Shown: positions 33,206 to 41,049 of the stretch, piece by piece
How the letters are laid out: every line of letters begins with the position of its first letter
Position numbering within the stretch: position 1 is the stretch's first letter
Assembly: GCA_963822825.1 (NCBI GenBank)
Contig: CAWGIW010000013.1
Coordinates: forward strand, 1-64,000
Source of the DNA: JAWWPY01 sp963822825
GTDB lineage: Bacteria; Actinomycetota; Actinomycetes; Streptosporangiales; Streptosporangiaceae
Reading direction: 5' to 3'
Length of the DNA: 64,000 bases
Notes under the pieces: generated by a model
Database searches by the model: none
What the model was told of the DNA's origin: nothing
The model's input: the letters and a program-made list of their open reading frames with translations, nothing else
Translations under genes and position numbers: made by a program

Positions 33206-33601
33206 TTGACCGGGGGCGGCCAGCCGGTACTCACGGAGCAAAGAGAGACTCCGGACATTATCCTGACCGGGCCGGGCGCGGCGCAAACTCCGGACGATCT
33301 GCCTGGTTCTGTTTGCGGGCCGGGTCAGCGGGGACTTGGGCAGGGTTGTCGTCGGGAGGGCGGTCGAGCCGATGGGGGGTGCCGGGAATCTGGAGTCGGT
33401 GTTCCCGGGGCCTGGCTCACGGTCCAGGCCAGCGGCACCACTGTCCGCATCACGGTCGCCGACGGTGGAAGCTGGCGGTCGCCCCGTCAAGTTCCCTACC
33501 GCGGTAATGGCCTGAACATGATGCGTGCGACGATGCAAGACGTCACCATCACCGCCGGCGACACCGGCACGACCGTTGAAATGCGCGCCAAGACCCCGTG
33601 A
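33206..33601 (+). pseudogene. RsbW-like ATPase fragment, C-terminal part only
   Basis: Only the last 60 or so residues look real: TVRITVADGGSWRSPRQV, GNGLNMMRATMQDVTITAG and GTTVEMRAK, which match the ATP-lid end of SpoIIAB/RsbW-like proteins. No N-box precedes them; the upstream part of the frame is compositionally odd (GPGQRGLGQGCRREGGR). It is probably a 5'-truncated remnant of a kinase once paired with the divergent STAS gene. It ends 7 nt before the hemerythrin gene. Confidence 0.6.
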
Positions 33602-33607
33602 GGCACC

Positions 33608-34192
33608 GTGGACATCACCCAGCTCATCCTCGACGACCATCACGAGCAGCGCCGGCTCTTCGCGATCCTTGAGGAGATCGACCGCGGCGACACCGGAACT
33701 CTGCGCTCCGCGTGGGCGCGGCTATCGGCCTTCCTTGAAGTGCACGCGGCGGCGGAGGAGGAGATCTTCTATCCCGAGCTGCTCCGGGTGGGCACGACCG
33801 CCGGCACCCTGAGCCGGGCGGAGGAGGAGACGCTCGACGCCATCCACGACCACAATGACATCCGGGATGCGATCGTCGCCGTCGCGGGCCACGAAGTCGG
33901 CAGCGACGGATGGTACGCCGCGATTGCCGCGGTGAATGTGGCGAATGGCGATCACATGGCTGAGGAAGAACGCGAGGGCCTCACCGATTTCCGCCGTTTC
34001 GGCGCGCTCCAGCTGCGCCACGATCTGGCCGTGGCCTTCGTCGGCTTCGAGGCCGCCCACTTCGAGGGCATCCCCCCGGTGGACAAGGACCCGGTCAGCT
34101 ACGTGCGCGAGGCGGAGCGGGACATTCAGCCGCCGGACCGTCGGCCCGGGCCAGACGGAACCCTCGGCATCGGCAGTCTCAAAGGACGTTGA
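33608..34192 (+). CDS. Hemerythrin HHE-domain protein
   Basis: A 194-residue protein from GTG 33608. The four-helix bundle with metal ligands is visible: LILDDHHEQRRLFAILEEI, LSAFLEVHAAAEEEIFYPEL, IHDHNDIRDAI and ANGDHMAEEEREGL. These His and Glu positions bind a di-iron site for oxygen, NO or redox sensing. A C-terminal extension of about 70 residues has no known motif. In this signalling neighbourhood it may act as an oxygen or redox sensor; that is inference. Confidence 0.9.
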   Translation: MDITQLILDDHHEQRRLFAILEEIDRGDTGTLRSAWARLSAFLEVHAAAEEEIFYPELLRVGTTAGTLSRAEEETLDAIHDHNDIRDAIVAVAGHEVGSDGWYAAIAAVNVANGDHMAEEEREGLTDFRRFGALQLRHDLAVAFVGFEAAHFEGIPPVDKDPVSYVREAERDIQPPDRRPGPDGTLGIGSLKGR

Positions 34193-34215
34193 CCAGGGCT
34201 GTGGTTGCGGGCGGC

Positions 34216-36165
34216 TCAGGCGTCCGGCGGTTCGCCGGGCTGCAGCGCCAGCATTGTCATGTCGTCCAGGAGCACACCGTCGCAGAACTCCAGCAGAAGC
34301 TCCCGCATGCCGGATATGACGTCCGCGGGTGACCTTCCGGCCAGCGACGCCAGCCCGTCGGTGATGTGCTCCTCGAAGTACCCGAGATCCGCGTTGCGTG
34401 CCCCGGTGAGGCCGTCGGTGCAGAAGAAGAGGACGTCGCCGGGGGCCAGGGTGAGTTCCCGCGTCGCGGGCTGCGCGTCAGGAAAGATCCCCAAGGGCAC
34501 GCCGCCCCCGGGGACCTGCTGGGCCCGGCCGTCCGGGGTCACCAGTACCGGCCCAGGGTGGCCGGCGCTGGCCAGCACGACGTGCAGGCGGCCGTCCTGC
34601 CACTGGAGATGAGCGGCGTCCGCGGTGACGAACCGGCCGCCGAACTCCTCGGCCAGCATGATGTCGTTGGCACCACGCAGTACTTCAGCTGGGTCGGCGT
34701 TCCAGTGCGCGAGCACGCGGATCGCGTGCCGCGCGGCCGCCGTTACCGCGGCGGCGTCCTGTCCCTTGCCGCATACATCTCCGATGGCGAGCCCCCAGCC
34801 CGCCGGGGTCGGATAGACGTCGTAGAAGTCGCCGCCGACCTCCCGGCCGCTGGTCGGGGGAAGATGCGAGGCGGCCATCTGGACACCGGGAACCTCCCTG
34901 AGCTCCCGTGGAAGCAGGCTGCCCTGCAGCGCCTCCGCGGCCTCGGAGCGGCCCTGGATCAATCTGTGCACCGTCACGGCCCGGGCCAGCTGGCCAGCAA
35001 TCTCCTCGGCCAGCCCGAGGTCGGCCAGCCCGAAGTGTCCCTCCTGCATATCTCGCACGAGCGTCATGACACCGTGCGCCCGGCGGCCGTCGGTGAGCCG
35101 CACGCAGAGCACCGACCCTCCGCGCATCAGCATGAGCAGCGGCACCCCATCGGGGCCGGCGCCGAGAACGCCAGCATCCTCGGCGTGGGCCAGGAGCAGC
35201 GAGCTACCCGAGGCGAAGACCTGGCTCGGCGCCGCCTCCGGCGGCGGGTCAACGGCCGCGGCCGCCGCGACCTGGATCACCACGTCCCGGTCACCGGGCC
35301 CGGTGATGAAGTGCCGCCGCAGTCGCCCGTCACGCTCCAGGTTGACGATGACCCAGGCGGCCAGGTCCCCCGCCAGCAGCCGGGCGCATCGCTGCAGGGT
35401 CACCGCCTCGCTCGCGGTGACGTTCTCGAGCAGGAGCCTGTTAACGGCATTCACCGTATCGAGTCGCCGGGTCATCGTGGCCGTGACCGCCCGCACGGAG
35501 GCGGCCCGCTGCTCCACGGCCGTGACCCGGCCCCGGGAAACTGGCCCCGCTCCGGCGGCCGTGCCATTCCGCCCGCTGCCCGCGGACGGGGCGGCGCGGC
35601 CGTCCGCACGGGAGGTCACGGCGACGAGCAGGCGGTCGTCGTCTCCCCGGACGCGCACCAGGCGCACGGTGAGCTCGGCGGGCACGGCTCCCCCGCGGCC
35701 GAGGACGCCGCACCCAAGCTGGAGTTCCTGCTCAGTCCGCGCCGCCGCGGCGAGCTGAGAATGGACGGCCGCACGGGCGTGCGGGTCAATCAGAGCCGTG
35801 AACATCTTCCCGGTCGCGTAGCCCGGGCCGGCGCCGAGCAGGGCGTCGGCCGCGGCGTTGGCCCGACGGATGACGCCGTCCCGGCCGAGCACGAACAACG
35901 GAAGCGGCGCCTGCTGGAAGACTCCGTGCAGCAGATGCCGCTCCGAGTGAACCGCGTCTGGTCCCGGCTCGCTCCTCCGGCCGCCCGCACCAGCCTCGGC
36001 CGCCGCCAGCGCGCTCACGGCCCCGTCCAGCTCGGCCAGCGCGGCTTCGAGTAGGGGCCGCACCTGCGCTCCGGGCAATGCCGCCGCCTGCTGGAGGGCA
36101 TCGCTGCGGGACCTCAGGCCGGCCGATTCGCCGTCTGGCCCGCGGTGGTCAGGGACGTGCTGCAT
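34216..36165 (-). CDS. PAS-GAF-PP2C (SpoIIE-type) phosphatase
   Basis: 649 residues from ATG 36165, placed 4 nt after the STAS stop. A helical N-terminus leads to a PAS domain (about 90-200: LFVLGRDGVIRRANAAADAL), a GAF-like domain (about 255-400) and the phosphatase, with GSLLPRELREVPGVQMAASH, GGDFYDVYPTPAGWGLAIGD, VCGKGQDAAAVTA, SAGHPGPVLV, FFCTDGLTGARN and LLDDMTMLAL (metal aspartates present). It is the usual environmental phosphatase that reactivates a STAS anti-anti-sigma; the STAS protein is encoded directly upstream in the same operon. Confidence 0.92.
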   Translation of the reverse strand: MQHVPDHRGPDGESAGLRSRSDALQQAAALPGAQVRPLLEAALAELDGAVSALAAAEAGAGGRRSEPGPDAVHSERHLLHGVFQQAPLPLFVLGRDGVIRRANAAADALLGAGPGYATGKMFTALIDPHARAAVHSQLAAAARTEQELQLGCGVLGRGGAVPAELTVRLVRVRGDDDRLLVAVTSRADGRAAPSAGSGRNGTAAGAGPVSRGRVTAVEQRAASVRAVTATMTRRLDTVNAVNRLLLENVTASEAVTLQRCARLLAGDLAAWVIVNLERDGRLRRHFITGPGDRDVVIQVAAAAAVDPPPEAAPSQVFASGSSLLLAHAEDAGVLGAGPDGVPLLMLMRGGSVLCVRLTDGRRAHGVMTLVRDMQEGHFGLADLGLAEEIAGQLARAVTVHRLIQGRSEAAEALQGSLLPRELREVPGVQMAASHLPPTSGREVGGDFYDVYPTPAGWGLAIGDVCGKGQDAAAVTAAARHAIRVLAHWNADPAEVLRGANDIMLAEEFGGRFVTADAAHLQWQDGRLHVVLASAGHPGPVLVTPDGRAQQVPGGGVPLGIFPDAQPATRELTLAPGDVLFFCTDGLTGARNADLGYFEEHITDGLASLAGRSPADVISGMRELLLEFCDGVLLDDMTMLALQPGEPPDA

Positions 36166-36169
36166 GTGC

Positions 36170-36538
36170 TTAACCGGCCAGCCCACCCGCCTCGGCCGCC
36201 TCGCTCGCGGCCATGGCCTGCTCGAGGCTCTCATAGAGCGGAATCCGGCTGGCCAGCCCGGTCACCCACAGTGTCTTGGTGTACCGATACCGGGCGCCGG
36301 CCAGCGCCAGCATCCCACCGTCTGCTTCGATCTTCTTCCAGTGGCCGACGATCACCGCGAGCGCACTGGTGTCCATGAAGTCAACGCCGGCCAGATCCAG
36401 GATGATCCGGCTGCCCTCCCGGCGGGCCCGCGTCATGTGCTCGTCGAGCTGGCGGCTTGTGTCAATGTCCAGATCGCCATGAATCGTCACGATCGCAACG
36501 TCGCCGCGGCACTCGGACGAGAGCCGGAATCCGTCCAA
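36170..36538 (-). CDS. STAS-domain anti-anti-sigma factor
   Basis: A 122-residue protein of RsbV/SpoIIAA type: VAIVTIHGDLDIDTSRQLDE, RIILDLAGVDFMDTSALAVI and LAGARYRYTKTLWVTGL. The acceptor site is D-T-S-A-L, so a phosphorylatable serine/threonine is present. It is co-transcribed with the PP2C gene (4-nt gap), which would remove the phosphate. A cognate kinase is not adjacent. Confidence 0.9.
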   Translation of the reverse strand: MDGFRLSSECRGDVAIVTIHGDLDIDTSRQLDEHMTRARREGSRIILDLAGVDFMDTSALAVIVGHWKKIEADGGMLALAGARYRYTKTLWVTGLASRIPLYESLEQAMAASEAAEAGGLAG

Positions 36539-36694
36539 GCGGCAGCTCCCGCAAATCGGCCGAGAGGGAAGGCGGTTACCGTCGATACTAGCCTCGATCC
36601 ACCGGGGTCAGGCAGATGACCTTGGCGGGGGCTGGGCCTCAGCGCGCCCGGCGGCGGCCCCGGCGAACGACTTCGGCAGGATTGAGTCACCAGA

Positions 36695-37135
36695 TCATTT
36701 GCTGGGAAGCCGCACCACGGACAGGAAGAAGTCGCCGATCTGCCGGACGGCGGCGATGAACTGATAGACATCCACCGGTTTGGTCACGTAGGCGTTGGCG
36801 TGCAGCTTGTAGCTGCGGAGAATGTCCTCCTCGGACGAGGACGTAGTCAAGACCACCACGGGCACGTGGGTGAGGTCGGGGTCGGATTTGATCTGTTCCA
36901 GGACCTGCCGGCCGTCGTACTTCGGCAGGTTGAGGTCGAGCAGGATGAGGTCCACGCTGGGCGCGTCGGCGTACGCGCCCCGCCGGTAGAGGAAGTCCAG
37001 TGCCTCCTCCCCGTCCCGGGCGACGTGCAGCCGGTTGCTGATCTTGTTGTCCTCGAAGGCCTCGCGGGTCATCAGCTCGTCGCCGGGGTCGTCCTCCACG
37101 AGCAGGACCTCGATGGGCTGGAGAGGAACGGTCAC
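36695..37135 (-). CDS. CheY-like response regulator, copy 2
   Basis: A 146-residue receiver identical to copy 1 over the first 130 or so residues except one (QIGD instead of QIDD), with D67, the EDD pocket and TKPVD intact. The C-terminus differs (LSVVRLPSK). The 405-bp identical DNA shows recent duplication. No kinase is beside it; upstream DNA diverges right after the bases that correspond to the end of the kinase gene. It may act as a second sink or output for the copy 1 kinase. Confidence 0.9.
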   Translation of the reverse strand: MTVPLQPIEVLLVEDDPGDELMTREAFEDNKISNRLHVARDGEEALDFLYRRGAYADAPSVDLILLDLNLPKYDGRQVLEQIKSDPDLTHVPVVVLTTSSSEEDILRSYKLHANAYVTKPVDVYQFIAAVRQIGDFFLSVVRLPSK

Positions 37136-37140
37136 GCGGG
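36736..37140. repeat. 405-bp exact repeat, copy B
   Basis: Identical to 28625-29029 in the same orientation. The identity stops within the response regulator C-terminus on one side and just past its start on the other. Confidence 0.85.
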
Positions 37141-37279
37141 CATCCTTTTTTTCGTCGTGGCATCAGGCCGCCATAATGCCAGCAACCGGACGAGCGCTGG
37201 CCCGGCGGCCTGCGGTCAGTGCGCCGGGCCACGGCCGTTCGAGGCGCCGTGGCCATGTGCCGCGCCGCGGCGCGGCCGT

Positions 37280-37468
37280 TAGCCGTACCTCTGGGTGCAG
37301 CAGAACCTTGGTGTAGCCGTTGACGCGCTGGTCGAGTTTCGCGTAGGCATCTGGGGCCTCGTCCAGCGTGACCTGCGAGACGATCATGGATGGCGCAGCC
37401 CGCCCAGCGATGATCAGATCGCGCAGGTGGCAGTTGTACCGCTTGACGGAACACTGACCGGTAAGGGG
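37280..37468 (-). pseudogene. Zinc-alcohol dehydrogenase C-terminal remnant
   Basis: About 63 codons match the C-terminus of the zinc-dependent alcohol/formaldehyde dehydrogenase group: GQCSVKRYNCHLRDLI, IAGRAAPSMIVSQ, DEAPDAYAKLDQRVNGYTKV and LLHPE. The family is normally about 380 residues, so more than 80% of the gene is missing from the 5' side. Upstream sequence toward 37600 shows no match. It marks the left edge of the four-gene cassette that ends at 37601. Confidence 0.65.
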
Positions 37469-37600
37469 CCGCCAAACGTGACCTACACGAGCAGCAAGAT
37501 CGCAGCGACCAAAACCATTGGAGGCTCTCGCGGGAATGTGACGTTGTTGCATCTTCCCGCCGGGCCGGGATTAAACGAACATGAGGCCATCCGCGCGCTC

Positions 37601-38302
37601 TCAGGTAATGCCCGGCTGGGTGGCGGCCAGCGTGGAAAGCAGGTGGCCAAAGCCGCGCGGAGCCCGCGAATGGCGGCGCGCTGAGGTCACCACGTTGACC
37701 TTCGTAGTGCGCAGGATCCGCCGGCCCGCAGCGCTGAGCGATTCGACGAGCGCATGGTCCTCGGCGGTCGGGCTTGGGCTGAAGCCACCGGCGGCCAGGT
37801 AGGCCTGGGCGCTGAAGCCCAGGTTGGCCCCGTGCACGTGCCAGTGGGTCCCCTCACCGTTCCCGTAGTGCTTCTGGAAGAGCGGTGGCACCTCAGGCGG
37901 GTGTTCCGTCCAGTCGCTGACCGTCACCGTACCGACGACCGCGTCCCAGCCCGCGTCCGCGTAGTGCACATGCTGGCTGAGCCACTTCGGCGGGACGACC
38001 GTGTCGGCGTCGGTTGTCGCCAGCCATACGGCCGCAGGATCGATGTGCCGCGTCCGGCTGAGCACTTCCCGCATACCCGCTTCCCGCGCCGCACCCACGC
38101 TGCGGGCACGGATCTCCACCACGGCCGCCCCTCCGCTGCGGGCCAGGTCCGCGGTCCGGTCGTGGCACGTGTCAGCCACCACGATCAGGTGGACGGGCGT
38201 CTCGGTGAGGGCCCGGGCCGCCTGGTGGACGGCCACCAGGCAGGACGGCAGCAGGTCTTCTTCGTTGTGCGCCGGTATCACCACACCGACGGCCTCGATC
38301 AC
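37601..38302 (-). CDS. Family 2 glycosyltransferase
   Basis: 233 residues from GTG 38302, which overlaps the methyltransferase stop (GTGA). The GT-A fold shows VGVVIPAHNEEDLLPSCLVA, LIVVADTCHDRTADLARSGG, LATTDADTVVPPKWL (DxD metal site) and GFSPSPTAEDHALVE. No membrane helices. It is the last gene of a four-gene cassette with a PIG-L deacetylase and a NodS-like N-methyltransferase, which suggests action on an amino-sugar or a small glycoside. The acceptor is unknown. Confidence 0.9.
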   Translation of the reverse strand: MIEAVGVVIPAHNEEDLLPSCLVAVHQAARALTETPVHLIVVADTCHDRTADLARSGGAAVVEIRARSVGAAREAGMREVLSRTRHIDPAAVWLATTDADTVVPPKWLSQHVHYADAGWDAVVGTVTVSDWTEHPPEVPPLFQKHYGNGEGTHWHVHGANLGFSAQAYLAAGGFSPSPTAEDHALVESLSAAGRRILRTTKVNVVTSARRHSRAPRGFGHLLSTLAATQPGIT

Positions 38303-38913
38303 ACCAGTCCCCCGGCCTGGGCCACGGACACGGCCTCGCCATCGGCGCGGACGAACACCTCGGCGAGGAAGTCCGGCTCCCGGTGATCGACGAGCCGGGA
38401 CACGCCAGGATGGCGGCCCAGGACGTCGTGCACCTCGTCGCCGCTGCGGGGGTAGTCGGCGACCGGATGCCGCCAGTGCACCGCGAGCAGGCTGCCGCCC
38501 GGACGCAGGGCCGCCACGCCCAGGTCGAGCACCCGGCTCAGGTCATCTCCGGCAAAGTAATACAGGACCTCGGAGAAGACGATCAGGTCGAATCGGCCAG
38601 GCGGCCACTCACGCGGGATGACCCGGCGCTGAATCCGGACATTCGGCCAGGACGCGGTCCGCCGGGCGGCCGCGCGCACGGCGGCGCCGGCCACGTCGCA
38701 GGACAGCAGCCGGTCGCAGCGCGGGGCGAGCAGCTCGGTCAGCACCCCCACCGAGCAGCCGGGCTCGAACGCATCGCCGTAATGCTCGACGGGCAGCAGG
38801 GCCAGGCTGATGGCGTATTTGCGGGCCTCATACCAGCGGGTCGTGAATCCCCACGGATCGGGTGAGGCGGCGTAAATCCTGTCGAAGTACCCAGGGCCGA
38901 GTGTCATCGGCAT
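38299..38913 (-). CDS. NodS-like SAM-dependent methyltransferase
   Basis: 204 residues from ATG 38913, one base after the PIG-L stop. The NodS-type opening GYFDRIYAASPDPWGF and TTRWYEARKYAISLALLP is followed by the SAM site AFEPGCSVGVLTELLAPRCD, RLLSCDVA and FDLIVFSEVLYYF. NodS N-methylates the freed amine of chito-oligosaccharides after deacetylation. The order deacetylase, methyltransferase, glycosyltransferase therefore makes chemical sense as a modification line for an amino-sugar; that is inference from families. Confidence 0.88.
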   Translation of the reverse strand: MPMTLGPGYFDRIYAASPDPWGFTTRWYEARKYAISLALLPVEHYGDAFEPGCSVGVLTELLAPRCDRLLSCDVAGAAVRAAARRTASWPNVRIQRRVIPREWPPGRFDLIVFSEVLYYFAGDDLSRVLDLGVAALRPGGSLLAVHWRHPVADYPRSGDEVHDVLGRHPGVSRLVDHREPDFLAEVFVRADGEAVSVAQAGGLV

Positions 38914-38914
38914 G

Positions 38915-39643
38915 TCACCGGAAAAGCACCTCTTGGCCCCGGGTGAAGTGCGCGACCGTGGCCGCCGGCAGCACTGGGTCCAGGCCCGGCCGCCGCCGCT
39001 CCAGCTGGCTGGCGAAACAGCCGATCGCGGCTCGCTTTCGGGTCGCGGCCTCGGCCGGGAGCGGGACGCGCACGGCGCGATCCCAGGGCACCCGGGGGTC
39101 GCCGGGAAACGCCCAATGCCACATCCAGACTGGATAGAACATCGTCTCCGGGCGGGAGCGGCGGGCCGACCGGCCCACTGCCTCATGGTCGGCATGCACG
39201 TCCTTCTCCCAGGGGGCGAGGCAGACGTCGAACCCGCGGAACTGGTCCCGCAGCCGGGCCGTTATCTCGTCCTCCCGACCGGCCAGACCGGTGTCCGGCA
39301 GTCGCAGCCGGACCACCTCGGCCGCCTGCGCGCCCAGGGCGCGCAGCGCCTCAGCCGTCTCGGTCACCCGGCGCTGAGCCAGCGCACCTGGATCGGTGTG
39401 GCCCGGGTGAGATGCCTCCCCGTCGGTGACGGCGACCAGCCGCAGCCTGGCCCCCGCGGACGCCAGAACGGACATGATCCCGCCCGCTCCGAGCACCTCA
39501 TCGTCGGGATGAGCGGCCACCACGACCGCGCTCGCCCAGCCGGTGATGTCGGCGGCCGGGAGCCGAGCCAGCCTGGGCCAGCTGGCCCAGGCCGCCTCGT
39601 CAGTGCCGGCCGCGTCGATCGGATTCGGCGCGGCCGGCTTCAC
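38915..39643 (-). CDS. PIG-L family deacetylase
   Basis: 242 residues from GTG 39643, overlapping the upstream stop (GTGA). The zinc motif VVVAAHPDDEVLGAGG is clear, with AVTDGEASHPG, LRLPDTGLAG and the second zinc/catalytic region WEKDVHADHEAVGRS. PIG-L enzymes (MshB, GlcNAc-PI deacetylase) remove N-acetyl groups from GlcNAc conjugates. It lies between an acyl-CoA dehydrogenase-like protein and the NodS-like enzyme. The substrate is unknown but probably an N-acetylated sugar derivative. Confidence 0.92.
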   Translation of the reverse strand: MKPAAPNPIDAAGTDEAAWASWPRLARLPAADITGWASAVVVAAHPDDEVLGAGGIMSVLASAGARLRLVAVTDGEASHPGHTDPGALAQRRVTETAEALRALGAQAAEVVRLRLPDTGLAGREDEITARLRDQFRGFDVCLAPWEKDVHADHEAVGRSARRSRPETMFYPVWMWHWAFPGDPRVPWDRAVRVPLPAEAATRKRAAIGCFASQLERRRPGLDPVLPAATVAHFTRGQEVLFR

Positions 39644-40641
39644 CACGATGGTCCCCGCTCGGCCACGAGCGCGCCCAGCTCGGCCAGGTTGCGTTCGGCC
39701 TGATGCTGGCGCAGGTAGACGGTCAGGTCGGCGACCGTGCGGGCATGCGCCTCGTCGTGGCACAGCGGGCCGGCCCCCAGGGCCCGGCCGACCCGGCCGA
39801 GGACCTCGGTGGCGGCCGACTCGACCAGTGCCCGGACCCGCAACGCGCGGCCATGGCCGGTGTTCCTGAGGTCCTCCGGGTCGGCGTCGATCTCGTCCGC
39901 GGCCCGGTCAAGAGCGGTCCGTGCGGCGCCCAGCGTGATGTCCACGGCACCAAGATGGGCCAAGGCGTGCGGCCCGACGTCCCGTTTCACCGCGGCGCTC
40001 AGCAGGGTCCGGCCCACCGCCCGAGCCCCGCCATACCAGCAGGCCGCGACGCCGACGCCGCCGTGGGCGAAGCCAGGCCGGTCAACGTAGCCGCCGGGGC
40101 GGCCCACCGGCTCCGCGAGGATGTCAGCGAAGCCAACATCCAGGGTGTCGCTCCCCGCCATGCCGGTCGCGGGCCAGGTACCCAGGTGAGGCGTCAGGGC
40201 ATCGGTCGTGACGGCGAACAACCGCATGCCGTCCTCGGCTGCGGCCGTGACGAGGGCATGCGTACATGTTCGCGCTCCGGAGCAGTACTGCTTGGTCCCC
40301 CGCAGACGCCAGCCGGCCTCGCCTCGGGTGGCCTCCAGGCGCGGCCCGGGGGGGTTAGCGGCCCACACGGCCCACCTGCTGCCCGCCCGCGGCCGGGGAC
40401 CGCCCAGCTCAGCCACGATGGCCACCGCATCGGCGTGCCCTTCGCCGAGCCTGGCCAGCGAGAGATCCTCCTCGGCCAGGTTGGCGAACGCCGCCCAGCG
40501 CTCCCGGGTCTTCCCGGCGCCGGGGGCCGGCAGGTCGAGGCGTCCAGCCACAACGGCGGCGGCGAACGCCTCCGCGGCACGCTGCCAGGCCGGCTGGCCG
40601 GCCGGGTCCCCGGTGGGTTGGTCCGCCTCCCAGCGGGTCAT
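39640..40641 (-). CDS. Acyl-CoA dehydrogenase-like flavoprotein
   Basis: A 333-residue protein, shorter than the usual 380. Recognisable parts are ANLAEEDLSLARLGEGHADA, RLRGTKQYCSGARTCTHALV (the middle beta domain, equivalent to the GxKxyxSnA region), GVGVAACWYGGARAVGRTLL and the helical C-terminus. The classical catalytic glutamate region is not obvious, so true acyl-CoA dehydrogenation is doubtful; a related oxidation or hydroxylation of the pathway substrate is possible. It is first in the cassette; its ATG overlaps the end of a ferritin-like remnant. Confidence 0.8.
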   Translation of the reverse strand: MTRWEADQPTGDPAGQPAWQRAAEAFAAAVVAGRLDLPAPGAGKTRERWAAFANLAEEDLSLARLGEGHADAVAIVAELGGPRPRAGSRWAVWAANPPGPRLEATRGEAGWRLRGTKQYCSGARTCTHALVTAAAEDGMRLFAVTTDALTPHLGTWPATGMAGSDTLDVGFADILAEPVGRPGGYVDRPGFAHGGVGVAACWYGGARAVGRTLLSAAVKRDVGPHALAHLGAVDITLGAARTALDRAADEIDADPEDLRNTGHGRALRVRALVESAATEVLGRVGRALGAGPLCHDEAHARTVADLTVYLRQHQAERNLAELGALVAERGPSW

Positions 40642-40838
40642 GTAATGCCGGGCGCGGATATAGCGTGACGGCTATAACGCATCCAGCACACAATTTCAGT
40701 GGCCAGAACCTCATTGAGGGCGGCGACGACTTCTTTGGTGTCCTTGCCGTAAGCCTCGGTTACCGGCCCCTGACTCATTTTCCGCCGCGCCCGCTCCTGG
40801 ATCGCGGAGACGTCGGTACTAAAGCTGCTACCTGCCAT
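40638..40838 (-). pseudogene. Ferritin-like/bacterioferritin N-terminal remnant
   Basis: 66 codons from ATG 40838 matching the start of ferritin-like (bacterioferritin) proteins: STDVSAIQERARRKMSQGPV, EVVAALNEVLATEIVCWMRY and SRHAISAPGI. The family normally continues for about 100 more residues with the remaining di-iron helices; here it stops in ATGA, overlapping the acyl-CoA dehydrogenase start. The open frame and ribosome site may still drive translation of the cassette. It marks the right edge of the inserted segment. Confidence 0.7.
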
Positions 40839-41049
40839 GAGATGCGGCCCCCTTCAGGCTGCTGAGGCCAGGGCAGCTACCCGTCCATAGCGCCTTCACA
40901 CCCGGTCCGTGCCGCGGTTCATGCATGCGCTTCATCCCTAATTTGGGGCAAGCCGAGGCATTGGACCGGGTGGCCGCGCGTGGTCCAGGTGCGGCGCCAG
41001 GGGCGGGCTGAGCAGGGCCACCCGCCCCCGGCCCGCCCCGGCGGCCCGG

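Noticed and set aside
37168..37300. Inverted GC-rich palindromes considered as transposon ends at the cassette edge
   Set aside because: No transposase, no matching terminal repeats at 40640 and no target duplication were found, so mobile element ends are not claimed.
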